From positions 3,286,001 through 3,350,000 of the forward strand of contig NZ_CP134223.1 of the NCBI RefSeq assembly GCF_031599675.1: a stretch of DNA of 64,000 nucleotides, written 5' to 3'. This stretch comes from Paenibacillus pedocola (GTDB lineage Bacteria; Bacillota; Bacilli; Paenibacillales; Paenibacillaceae). Positions 1 to 7,835 of this stretch are shown one piece after another (the first letter of the stretch is position 1; each line of letters starts with the position of its first letter). The notes under the pieces were generated by a model that did not search any database, was not told the origin of the DNA, and worked only from the letters and a program-made list of their open reading frames with translations. The translations under genes and the position numbers were made by a program.

Positions 1-186
1 CATATCTCGCCTGCAGCTGCCAGGGTGCAAATTCCCAGAATCAGTAACCTGACCGGCATTCCAGCGGATCAGCTTGAGGAGCTGATAGTGAAGACGACCG
101 AAGGCCGTGACCTGGGCGTGTTCGGCGAGGAACGTGTAAATGTGCTGAAGCTCAATTTGGCTCTTTCAGAATTATCTGCGAAATAA
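1..186 (+). CDS. kdpC: KdpC, potassium-transporting ATPase subunit C (3' end only)
   Basis: The window opens inside this gene; 61 codons remain before a TAA stop. The visible part contains [14 protein letters not shown], a TGI segment and the closing run [21 protein letters not shown], which are typical of the KdpC C-terminus. KdpC is the small membrane-anchored subunit of the KdpFABC high-affinity K+ pump. The KdpD-type gene starts 67 bases downstream on the same strand, so this is the end of a kdp operon. The rest of the operon lies to the left of the window. Confidence 0.93.
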   Translation, partial: HISPAAARVQIPRISNLTGIPADQLEELIVKTTEGRDLGVFGEERVNVLKLNLALSELSAK

Positions 187-197
187 TCCGGCTCTTG

Positions 198-224
198 CCC
201 TGTCCGCGCGGTTTGCGGGCAGGG
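198..224 (+). other. Stem-loop between kdpC and the KdpD-type gene
   Basis: A GC-rich 10-bp stem (198-207 with 215-224, one G-T pair) lies in the 67-base gap. No T-run follows, so it is more likely a processing or partial-termination structure than a strong terminator. Confidence 0.4.
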
Positions 225-253
225 TACTTGCCGGTTATGGATGGAGGATAGGT

Positions 254-2569
254 ATGGCCCCTTATAAACGTAAAAGCCCGGAAGAAATCCTGTATTCCAT
301 CTACAAGCTGCACCGGGGCAGATTAAAGATAATCATCGGTTCTGTTAGCGGCTCGGGCAAAACTTATCATATGCTGGAGGAAGGCAAGCTGCTGAAGCAG
401 CAGGGGATTGATGTGGTGATCAGTGCTGTTTCGACTATGGGACGGTCTGAAACTGTCCAGCAGCTGGCGGATCTTGAACGAATACCCAGCATCCATTGGT
501 GGCAGGGCAGCAAGGAGCAGAAGGATCTTCCACTAGAGACCATAATTGAACGCAATCCGGAAGTGGTCCTGGTGGATGGCCTGGCCCACCGTAACCGTGA
601 CGGAGCCCGTTTTCCGACAAGACTGGAAGATATCCGCTACTTAATGGACAACGGCATCAGCATTATTACGACGATTAATGTTTATGAGCTGGGTGGAGTA
701 GGCGAAATCATTTTTCAAATGACGGGGATCCGTTCAGAAGAGACGGTTCCGCTGAATACCCTGGAGCTTGCGGATGAAGTGCGGCTGATCGATGTATCGC
801 CAGAGACGATTCTTAAGCGGATTGATGAAGGCATCCTGGGTGATCAGGCGCATCCTGCAATGTCACGCAGAGGAAACCTCGGCGTGCTCCGTGAACTGTC
901 GCTGCGTTTGGTGGCAGAGGGTGTGAATGAATCGCTGGAGAAACACCGCGAAGCTGAAGGACTCACAGGACCCTCGGGTGCAACGGAGCGGATTCTGGTC
1001 TCCAGCCAGTACCACTGGAACGGCTCGCTCTACGTAAGGAGAGGCCAGCAGATTGCTAAGCGCCTAAACGGTGATCTGCGGGTTGTAACCTTTGTATTGC
1101 CTAACCGCAAACTGACCAAGGATCAGCAGACCTTCAAGCGCTCGATCATGAAGCTGGTTGACCGGGTGGAAGGGAAATTTGAAGAGCTTCCGCTGGACCA
1201 TATCCGCCAGCTGCCCTCTGTCCTTGTACGGTATGCCACGCAAAATAACGTGACCCGGATTGTGATGGGGCATTCGAAAAAAAGCCGCTGGCAGGAAAAG
1301 TGGCAGGGCTCCATTGCGAATCAGGTGCTGCGGAAAACGCGGAATATCGACGTGTTTCTGATGGCAGACCGGGTGCAGCAGGACGGGGAACGGATTTTAC
1401 CGGTCAAATCGCAATCCGATAGCTCAGAAGAGCCTTTTCACCGTCTGACCCGTCAAGAGCTGGAACGGAAGATTGAAACGATTAGGCGAGGAACCTTCAA
1501 GGTCTATATCGGTGCGGCTCCCGGAGTAGGCAAAACCTATAAAATGCTGCAGGAAGGCAATCTTTTGCTAAACCGGGGGATCGACGTGGTAATAGGACTG
1601 CTGGAAACCCACGGAAGAAAAGAAACCCAGGCGCAGATTGGCGGGTTACCACTGATTCCGCGGGCTAGGATTCCCTATCAGTCCACTCAGCTGGAAGAAA
1701 TGGATACTGAGGCAATTATATCCCGCCACCCGGAGGTTGTACTGGTGGATGAGCTGGCCCATACCAATGTGCCCGGCAGTCAGAGCGGTAAGCGGTATGA
1801 GGATGTTATCCGTCTTTTAGAAAACGGTATTTCTGTCATCACTACAGTGAATGTTCAGCATCTCGAAAGTCTGAACGATGCTGTAGCCCAGCTAACTGGT
1901 GTAAGGGTTCGCGAGACCGTGCCGGATGCGATACTCAAAATGGCTGGAGAAGTCGAGCTGATCGACGTCACGCCGCAAATGCTGCAGGAACGGATGCGGG
2001 AAGGGAAAATATACGCCTCCGATAAGGTGAATCAGGCGCTGGAATCCTTTTTTAAGCTCGGCAATCTAATCGCGCTGCGCGAGCTGGCCCTGCGTGAAAT
2101 TGCTGATGATGTAGATGAACGGCTGGAAGCATGGGACCGGGATACGTCCCTGCGCGGTCCCTGGAGCAGACGTGAGGTTATCTTTGTGTGTGTGGATCTG
2201 GGGCCGCAGGCAGAACGGTTGATCCGCCGCGGCTTCCGTATCGCCCACCGCTTAAAGGCAGAATGGTATGTGAATTATGTGCATTGCGGGGCGCCCCTCA
2301 TGGATGATGAGCAGAAGCGGCTTGAGACACTGCGGCATTTGACAGAAAGGTTAGGCGGAAAAATGGAAACTGCCGAGGCGGGCAGCAGCGGTAATTTTCA
2401 TGAGCACCTGTTAAGCCGGATAAATGAAGTGCATACGACCCAGCTGATTATCGGGCAATCTCGAAGAGCGGTATGGCAGTCCTTTTTCAAGGAAAGCTTT
2501 GTACATTTCCTGCTCCGGAACGCGCGCCATATGGATATGCTGATTGTAGCGGATTTGAGGAAGTGTTGA
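254..2569 (+). CDS. Tandem KdpD-type sensor protein without kinase domain
   Basis: This 771-residue protein is two KdpD N-terminal modules in a row. Each has a KdpD nucleotide-binding domain followed by a universal-stress-protein-like domain. Unit 2 (about 400-768) is canonical: Walker A GAAPGVGKT at about 420-428, then VDELAHTN and TTVNVQHLESLND. Unit 1 (about 8-375) has drifted: Walker A is GSVSGSGKT (29-37), VDELAHTN has become VDGLAHRN, and NVQHLESLND has become NVYELGGVGE. There is no transmembrane segment, HisKA or HATPase region, so it cannot phosphorylate KdpE. Short kinase-less KdpD proteins are known in some bacteria, and in other Firmicutes the USP domain of KdpD binds cyclic di-AMP. 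A role in sensing for the kdp operon is inferred. The start follows GGAGG at 243-247. Confidence 0.88.
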   Translation: MAPYKRKSPEEILYSIYKLHRGRLKIIIGSVSGSGKTYHMLEEGKLLKQQGIDVVISAVSTMGRSETVQQLADLERIPSIHWWQGSKEQKDLPLETIIERNPEVVLVDGLAHRNRDGARFPTRLEDIRYLMDNGISIITTINVYELGGVGEIIFQMTGIRSEETVPLNTLELADEVRLIDVSPETILKRIDEGILGDQAHPAMSRRGNLGVLRELSLRLVAEGVNESLEKHREAEGLTGPSGATERILVSSQYHWNGSLYVRRGQQIAKRLNGDLRVVTFVLPNRKLTKDQQTFKRSIMKLVDRVEGKFEELPLDHIRQLPSVLVRYATQNNVTRIVMGHSKKSRWQEKWQGSIANQVLRKTRNIDVFLMADRVQQDGERILPVKSQSDSSEEPFHRLTRQELERKIETIRRGTFKVYIGAAPGVGKTYKMLQEGNLLLNRGIDVVIGLLETHGRKETQAQIGGLPLIPRARIPYQSTQLEEMDTEAIISRHPEVVLVDELAHTNVPGSQSGKRYEDVIRLLENGISVITTVNVQHLESLNDAVAQLTGVRVRETVPDAILKMAGEVELIDVTPQMLQERMREGKIYASDKVNQALESFFKLGNLIALRELALREIADDVDERLEAWDRDTSLRGPWSRREVIFVCVDLGPQAERLIRRGFRIAHRLKAEWYVNYVHCGAPLMDDEQKRLETLRHLTERLGGKMETAEAGSSGNFHEHLLSRINEVHTTQLIIGQSRRAVWQSFFKESFVHFLLRNARHMDMLIVADLRKC

Positions 2570-2594
2570 AATCAAAAAGCGGCAATGTTATGAT
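2566..2594 (+). promoter_or_regulatory. Promoter of the ABC-F leader
   Basis: TTGAAA (2566-2571) and TATGAT (2589-2594) are separated by exactly 17 bases. Initiation near 2601 would place the whole attenuator in the transcript. The -35 element overlaps the stop codon of the preceding gene. Confidence 0.65.
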
Positions 2595-2600
2595 ACGAAT

Positions 2601-2827
2601 ACCTAAATGACAGGAGTTGACAAGGATAATGTAGGATTTCTTGCGCTTATATAAAACAATAAAACAGTTCCAGCGAGTTCTATTTCGCTTGTTTTATTCT
2701 TTATGTGCAAGAAGGTTACATTATCCGTTCACTCAGAATAATAGCCTTATCCAGTACCGCCAGGTGACTGGGTTTGCTGTATTTATTTGAGCTGCGGAAA
2801 GCTAACTTTCTTGCAGCTCATTTTTTT
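2601..2827 (+). promoter_or_regulatory. Transcription attenuator leader of the ABC-F gene
   Basis: Three segments can pair in two exclusive ways. Segment 1 (2624-2644) pairs with segment 2 (2707-2726) through 10 and 7 base pairs around a small internal loop. An inner hairpin (2658-2666 with 2690-2698) strengthens this fold. Segment 2 also matches 2803-2814 inside the downstream terminator: TAACTTTCTTGC pairs with GCAAGAAGGTTA with one G-U. Pairing 1:2 leaves the terminator free; blocking segment 1 would let 2:3 form and prevent termination. A 15-codon frame (2607-2654, MTGVDKDNVGFLALI, no SD) and an ATG-TAG pair (2629-2634, after AGGAG at 2612-2616) both lie on segment 1. Ribosome stalling at such leaders controls known antibiotic-resistance ABC-F genes. 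Confidence 0.75.
2788..2827 (+). terminator. Attenuator terminator upstream of the ABC-F gene
   Basis: The stem TGAGCTGC (2788-2795) / GCAGCTCA (2813-2820) is followed by seven T. It ends five bases before the AGGAGG site of the ABC-F gene, the position of a conditional terminator. Confidence 0.85.
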
Positions 2828-2845
2828 ATACAGGAGGATTACTTC

Positions 2846-4324
2846 ATGTCATTAATTAATGTGTCGAACTTAACGTTTGCCTATGACGGCAGCTACGATA
2901 ACATTTTTGAGAAGGTAAGCTTTCAGCTGGATACGGATTGGAAGCTAGGATTTACGGGAAGAAACGGAAGAGGAAAGACGACCTTTCTGAAGTTGCTGCT
3001 CGGTAAATACGAATATAGCGGAAGCATCTCGGCAAAAGTCAGCTTTGAATATTTCCCGTTCACCGTGGAGCACAAAGAATATCTGACCCTGGATGTGATT
3101 GAAGAGATTTGCCCGGATGCCCAACAGTGGCAGTTCGTGCGCGAGCTATCCTTGCTGCAGGTTTCAGATGATGTACTGTATCGTCCTTTTGATTCGCTGT
3201 CGAACGGAGAGCAGACGAAGGTGCTGCTTGCGGCGTTATTTTTGAAGGAAGACAGCTTTCTGCTGATCGATGAACCGACGAATCATCTCGATATGGAGGC
3301 AAGACAGCTTGTCAGTGATTATCTCAAAGGGAAAAGCGGCTATATTCTGGTATCCCATGACAGGGCCTTCCTGGATAATTGTGTAGATCATATTCTCTCC
3401 ATCAACAAGACCGGTATCGACATTCAAAAAGGCAATTTCTCCGAGTGGTGGGACAATAAAAAGAGGCAGGATGCCTATGAGCTTGCGGAGAATGACAAGC
3501 TGCGTACAGACATCAAACGCCTGTCGGATGCCGCCAAACGCACTAGCAACTGGTCACATGAAGTAGAGAAGACAAAAAACGGCACAAGGAATTCAGGTTC
3601 GAAGTTAGACAAAGGATATGTCGGACATAAAGCCGCCAAAATGATGAAGCGCTCGAAATCCATCGAGCAAAGGCAGCAGACGGCCATCGACGAGAAATCC
3701 AAGCTTCTTCAGAATATAGAGAGCTCCAGCAGCCTGAAAATCACCCAGCTAGCTTATCATAAGAAACAGCTTGCCGAATTCGACCATGTCTCCATTCATT
3801 ACGGGGAGCGGACGGTCTGTACTGACGTTAACTTTGTAATTGAACAGGGGGAGCGTATTGCCCTCTCCGGCAAAAACGGTTCCGGGAAATCCAGTCTGCT
3901 CAAACTGCTCACCGGTGATAATATAAGCTATTCCGGTACTGTCAGAACGGGCAGCCAGCTGAAAATCTCCTATGTATCCCAGGATACTTCATTCCTGCAG
4001 GGCAGCTTATCAGAGTATGCTCGGCAGCATGATCTTAATGAAAGCCTGTTTAAAGCGATCCTGAGAAAGCTCGATTTTGCCAGACTGCAGTTTGAAAAAG
4101 ATTTGTCATCGTACAGCGGGGGCCAAAAGAAGAAAGTGCTGATCGCCCGGAGTCTTAGTGAAAAAGTTCATCTGCATATCTGGGATGAGCCGCTAAATTA
4201 TATTGATATCATCTCCCGGATGCAAATTGAGGAGCTGCTGCTTGAATTCACACCAACCTTGCTGTTTGTTGAGCATGACCGGGAGTTTTGCAGGAACATT
4301 GCTACTAAGGTTATTGAACTTTAA
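2846..4324 (+). CDS. ABC-F ribosome-protection protein, Lsa-type
   Basis: This 492-residue cytosolic protein has two ABC ATPase domains and no membrane part. Domain 1 has GRNGRGKTT, LSNGEQTKVLLAALF and LLIDEPTNHLD; domain 2 has GKNGSGKSS, YSGGQKKKVLIARSL and HIWDEPLNYID. The linker between them is long, charged and helical, as in ABC-F factors that reach into the ribosomal exit site. The pattern, including the YID variant in the second Walker B region, resembles Lsa/VmlR-type proteins, which displace lincosamides, streptogramin A and pleuromutilins from the ribosome. The exact spectrum cannot be read from sequence. The start was placed at 2846 after AGGAGG (2832-2837); an upstream in-frame ATG at 2774 lies inside the attenuator. 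Confidence 0.9.
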   Translation: MSLINVSNLTFAYDGSYDNIFEKVSFQLDTDWKLGFTGRNGRGKTTFLKLLLGKYEYSGSISAKVSFEYFPFTVEHKEYLTLDVIEEICPDAQQWQFVRELSLLQVSDDVLYRPFDSLSNGEQTKVLLAALFLKEDSFLLIDEPTNHLDMEARQLVSDYLKGKSGYILVSHDRAFLDNCVDHILSINKTGIDIQKGNFSEWWDNKKRQDAYELAENDKLRTDIKRLSDAAKRTSNWSHEVEKTKNGTRNSGSKLDKGYVGHKAAKMMKRSKSIEQRQQTAIDEKSKLLQNIESSSSLKITQLAYHKKQLAEFDHVSIHYGERTVCTDVNFVIEQGERIALSGKNGSGKSSLLKLLTGDNISYSGTVRTGSQLKISYVSQDTSFLQGSLSEYARQHDLNESLFKAILRKLDFARLQFEKDLSSYSGGQKKKVLIARSLSEKVHLHIWDEPLNYIDIISRMQIEELLLEFTPTLLFVEHDREFCRNIATKVIEL

Positions 4325-4414
4325 TCCGAAATCAGCTCTTCATCTAAAGCATCCGCGCGCCAGTTGACCGGTTACAGAATCATATCCTTTCCCAAGCTAT
4401 CCACCGAGCATATT

Positions 4415-4453
4415 CCCGCCAAAAAGCCGCGGTTATCGCGGCTTTTTGGCGGG
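4415..4453. terminator. Bidirectional terminator
   Basis: A perfect 17-bp inverted repeat with a 5-base loop lies between two convergent genes. Its arms carry A-runs and T-runs (CCAAAAAG / CTTTTTGG), so it can work in both directions. Confidence 0.85.
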
Positions 4454-4478
4454 ATGCTTGTATCCGCGAATCTGCACC

Positions 4479-5375
4479 TCACTTAATGCCTTGGCCCACC
4501 CGGTTCATGAAAATATTCAATACCTTGTGGCTGGTGTTCTCAGCCTTCCGGACCCCGTACAGATAGTGCTTCTTGGCATCCGTGATAAGTAGCGGAATCA
4601 TGGTGATATCGGCCCCGGCCTTTATCCACGGATAGCCCTTAAGGGAGAAGTCGGTAGCTATCGTAACCGCGAGATTCTCTCTTACTGCCCTATGTATCGC
4701 TTCCACATGATTGGTGCGGAATAGAACATCTGCTGTATCCCCGAGCTGGGCGACTATATTAGCAATATATTTATCGTCATACAATACAAAGCTGCTGTTC
4801 CGCAGATCATCCGGAGTCACACTCTGTTTGGCTGCGAGCGGAGACTGTTTGCTTACCCCGATAACGAGTCCGCCCTCAATGATCTCTTCAAAATACAAAT
4901 CGGGATATTTCTCATTCATGCTGGACAGCAAAATAAAAGCAAGATCAAGACTGCCATCCGATACTTCCCTCAGCAAATCTACTGTTCCGCCTTCAATAAT
5001 TTCGAGCTGCAGGCCGGGATAGTCCTTCTTGAGCTGTACCAGCACATCCACCAGCAGGCCCATCGGTCCGGGAATGGTGCCTATCCGGATCTTGGCATTA
5101 TTAATCCCGTTGTAATTTTGCGCTTCAATGCGCAGCTCCTGTACTTCCTTAAGTATATTCTTCGCCTTCTGGATAATCAGTTCACCTTCCGGGGTTTGAA
5201 CAGCACCACTGCGGGAGCGGATAAAAATCTGCATGTTCAGTTCCTGCTCCAGCAGGGAAATCGCACGGCTGACACCAGCGACAGTCATTAGCCGGTTCTG
5301 TGCGGCGCGGGTAAGCGATCCGCATCGGGCAACTTCCACTATACATTCCAGCTGTTCCAGATTCACAAGGGTCAC
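4479..5375 (-). CDS. LysR-family transcriptional regulator
   Basis: A 298-residue LysR-type protein. It has an N-terminal winged helix-turn-helix (about 1-60, with LEQLECIVEVARCGSLTRAAQ and SRAISLLEQELNMQIF) and a two-lobed effector-binding domain from about 90 (RIRIGTIPGPMGLLVDVL). It is divergent from the YhgE-type gene, and the intergenic region holds a perfect LysR-like palindrome, so it probably controls that gene and itself. Among several in-frame GTG starts I chose 5375, which has AAGGAA at good spacing; GTG 5381 is almost on top of that site. The effector is unknown. Confidence 0.88.
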   Translation of the reverse strand: MTLVNLEQLECIVEVARCGSLTRAAQNRLMTVAGVSRAISLLEQELNMQIFIRSRSGAVQTPEGELIIQKAKNILKEVQELRIEAQNYNGINNAKIRIGTIPGPMGLLVDVLVQLKKDYPGLQLEIIEGGTVDLLREVSDGSLDLAFILLSSMNEKYPDLYFEEIIEGGLVIGVSKQSPLAAKQSVTPDDLRNSSFVLYDDKYIANIVAQLGDTADVLFRTNHVEAIHRAVRENLAVTIATDFSLKGYPWIKAGADITMIPLLITDAKKHYLYGVRKAENTSHKVLNIFMNRVGQGIK

Positions 5376-5386
5376 ACTCACTTTCC

Positions 5387-5401
5387 TTAACTATAAGTTA
5401 A
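5387..5401. promoter_or_regulatory. LysR-type operator candidate
   Basis: TTAACT-ATA-AGTTAA is a perfect dyad with the T-N11-A form of LysR boxes. It sits just upstream of the LysR gene, in the very AT-rich divergent promoter region shared with the YhgE-type gene. Confidence 0.55.
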
Positions 5402-5498
5402 CTAATATCAATATATTATTAATTTAATTGATTAAAAATATATGTTAGTATGTGCCAGAAGTCAATATAGGAGAACACAGAGAATGAGGAGAAGAATC

Positions 5499-7676
5499 AT
5501 GCGTGGATTAAATGTTTTCGTCCAGGATTTGAAGAAGATGCTGCAAAACCGGACCAGCCTGATCACTATGGTCGTCGTCGCCTGTTTGCCGATACTTTAT
5601 AGCGGAGTGATGATAAAAGGCTCCTGGGACCCTTATGGACAGCTGGATCAGCTTCCGGTAGCCATTGTCAACCTTGACAGGGGAGCGGAATTTGCCGGCA
5701 GCGAGCTGCATATCGGTAAAGATGTAGTTGAGGAGCTCAAGAAAAACGGCAGCTTCAAATGGTCGTTTGTGAATGAGGAGCAAGCCCAAAAGGGGATTAC
5801 CGGCAATGTGTACTATATGACAGTAACCTTACCGGCGGATTTTTCGCAAAAAGCAACAACGTTGATGGATGATCAGCCTGAGCAGGCAGATATCATCTAT
5901 GAACCGAACTGGAATTACAACTATGTCGGCGGACAGATTGGCAGCAATGCTGTAAAAGAAATCAAATCCAGCATTTCAGCTCAAATAACCGAGTCTTACG
6001 CCCGCAGCCTGTTCGATCAAATCAAGGAAATTTCCACAGGGCTGGGCCAGGCAGGCAGCGGAGCTGAGCAGCTTAACAGCGGTGCGGATAAGCTGGAGTC
6101 CGGTGCCGGGATGCTGAAAACCAATATCGGCAAGCTGGCTGAAGGGACTCAGCTGGTGGTGAATGGAGTAAAACCGCTAGAGCAGGGAGCTGAGAAGCTG
6201 CACAGTGGAGCGGTCTCGTTATCTGCCGGGGCTGGCAGCTTGACGGATGGATTGAAGCAGTTGTCATCTGCTGAAAGCCAGCTGGAAGCAGGCGCCGTGA
6301 GTACAAAGGCAGGTGCAGACCAGTTGACCGCAGGCCTGCGGACTTCATCTGCAGGCAGTCAGGCTTTGGCCGACGTACTTGAAGCTTCCTCGGAAGGGGC
6401 AGCCAGACTTGCCTCGGGGCTGGATGCCTCAGCTGCAGCCAGCTCGAAGGTGGCCGACGGTGCCAAGCAGGTCGCTGGCGGGCTGGAACAGCTGGCCGGG
6501 GCCAATGCCCAGCTGGCCCAGAATCCGCTTATCCAGCAGCTGCTGGAAGCCAGCCGGAAGGTGGCGGAGGGCAGCCAAGCATTAAGCGCCGGGCAGGAAC
6601 AGCTGCTAACCGGCAGTGAGTCGCTGGCGGCAGGCCAGCAGCAGTTGCTGGGGGGCAGCCGCAGGCTTGCGCAAGGGCAGCTGCTGCTTCTGAACGGAGC
6701 TGAACAGCTGGCCGCCGGGAACAGCCGGCTGGCAGACGGAGTGCAGCAGTTCGGCGGCAAGCTGGATCTTGCTGCAGCAGGCAGCGCAGATCTGGCTGCC
6801 GGTGCCGTCCGCCTGAGCACAGGAATTACGGAGCTCAGACATGGATTAGCTCAGCTCAGCGGCGGTGCTGCCGAGCTGGCAAGCGGCTCACAGCAGCTCA
6901 GCGGTGGAGCCGGGCAGCTGCAAAGCGGTGCAGGGCAATTAACCGGGGGGCTGGATGAGCTTGCCGGGAAGCTGAACGATGCACAAGAGCGGACCTCATC
7001 TGTGAAGAATGATGAGGTAACAGTCAGCATGTTTGCTGATCCGGTGAAGCTTACAGAGAACACAGACAGAAAGGTAGAGGTATACGGCCTTGGCATTGCT
7101 CCGTATTTCCTGTCTATGGCTCTGTTTGTCGGAGGTCTTGTATTGACAGTGGTAATCCCGGCACGCACCTCAACCGTTACAGGCGCACAGCCGTTTGGCC
7201 GCTTCCTGAGCCGGACGCTGACATTCATGATGATGAGCGCCGCCCAATCGCTGATTGCCGCTCTGATTCTGCTGTACGGGATTGGCCTCAAAGTCCAGAA
7301 TGTCCCGCTCTTTCTGCTGTTTACGTTCTTTACCAGCTTGACCTTCCTTATGATTATACAAACCATTGTCACCTGGCTTGATATGCCAGGCCGGTTCGTC
7401 GTAATCATTCTGATGATTCTCCAGCTCACTTCGAGCGCAGGCACATTTCCCCGGGAACTGCTGCCGGAATGGATGCAGCGCTTAAATCCTTATCTGCCGA
7501 TGACCCATAGCATCCGCGGGCTTAAGGCTGTCATTTCCAGCGGTGATTACAGCTTAATGTGGCATCAGGCCGGTATTCTTTTGTGTTATGCGGCAGGCTT
7601 CGTGCTCTTGACGCTGCTTTACTTCTTGCGCCAGAACGGCAACTCTATTGAAAAGGGGGAAGGCGTATCCGCTTAA
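5499..7676 (+). CDS. yhgE: YhgE/Pip-family membrane protein
   Basis: About 725 residues. One transmembrane segment lies near the N-terminus (MVVVACLPILYSGVMI). A large extracellular region follows, with many imperfect repeats of the form L-x-x-GA-x-x-L/SG, predicted to form a long helical stalk (roughly 200-510). About five or six membrane segments form the C-terminal ABC-2-permease-like part. This is the layout of YhgE/Pip (phage infection protein) family members. The biochemical role of the family is poorly defined; Pip is a phage receptor in Lactococcus, and other members are tied to efflux or secretion. It is the likely target of the divergent LysR. Start 5499 follows GAGGAG; ATG 5484 is an alternative. 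Confidence 0.85.
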   Translation: MRGLNVFVQDLKKMLQNRTSLITMVVVACLPILYSGVMIKGSWDPYGQLDQLPVAIVNLDRGAEFAGSELHIGKDVVEELKKNGSFKWSFVNEEQAQKGITGNVYYMTVTLPADFSQKATTLMDDQPEQADIIYEPNWNYNYVGGQIGSNAVKEIKSSISAQITESYARSLFDQIKEISTGLGQAGSGAEQLNSGADKLESGAGMLKTNIGKLAEGTQLVVNGVKPLEQGAEKLHSGAVSLSAGAGSLTDGLKQLSSAESQLEAGAVSTKAGADQLTAGLRTSSAGSQALADVLEASSEGAARLASGLDASAAASSKVADGAKQVAGGLEQLAGANAQLAQNPLIQQLLEASRKVAEGSQALSAGQEQLLTGSESLAAGQQQLLGGSRRLAQGQLLLLNGAEQLAAGNSRLADGVQQFGGKLDLAAAGSADLAAGAVRLSTGITELRHGLAQLSGGAAELASGSQQLSGGAGQLQSGAGQLTGGLDELAGKLNDAQERTSSVKNDEVTVSMFADPVKLTENTDRKVEVYGLGIAPYFLSMALFVGGLVLTVVIPARTSTVTGAQPFGRFLSRTLTFMMMSAAQSLIAALILLYGIGLKVQNVPLFLLFTFFTSLTFLMIIQTIVTWLDMPGRFVVIILMILQLTSSAGTFPRELLPEWMQRLNPYLPMTHSIRGLKAVISSGDYSLMWHQAGILLCYAAGFVLLTLLYFLRQNGNSIEKGEGVSA

Positions 7677-7760
7677 ATTAAAACCGATTGCTGTCACTAT
7701 TCTCTGGAGGACCTGATACCATAATGGGCAGGAGTAAATTCAGGAATTAATCAATGAAAA

Positions 7761-7804
7761 GGGTGAATGTACCTGTTCTAAGTATAGAACAGGTACATTC
7801 ACCC
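7761..7804. terminator. Bidirectional terminator
   Basis: A perfect 20-bp stem with a 4-base loop (AGTA) lies between convergent genes. A-rich sequence precedes it and T-rich sequence follows. Confidence 0.85.
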
Positions 7805-7835
7805 TTATTTGTTCAGTAAATAACTCTATATGAAC

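Noticed and set aside
2774..2845. N-terminal extension of the ABC-F protein from ATG 2774
   Set aside because: That segment overlaps the attenuator terminator, and the AGGAGG-ATG pair at 2832-2848 gives the normal family N-terminus.
6060..6960. Possible DNA tandem repeat inside the YhgE-type gene
   Set aside because: The similarity is at protein level (spaced Gly-Ala and Leu in a helical stalk); the DNA copies are imperfect and irregular, so it is not a separate repeat element or CRISPR.
6073..7444. Several long minus-strand frames opposite the YhgE-type gene
   Set aside because: The repetitive, GC-rich coding region keeps the other frames open; the frames are low-complexity (Ala/Ser/Pro) and lack start signals.
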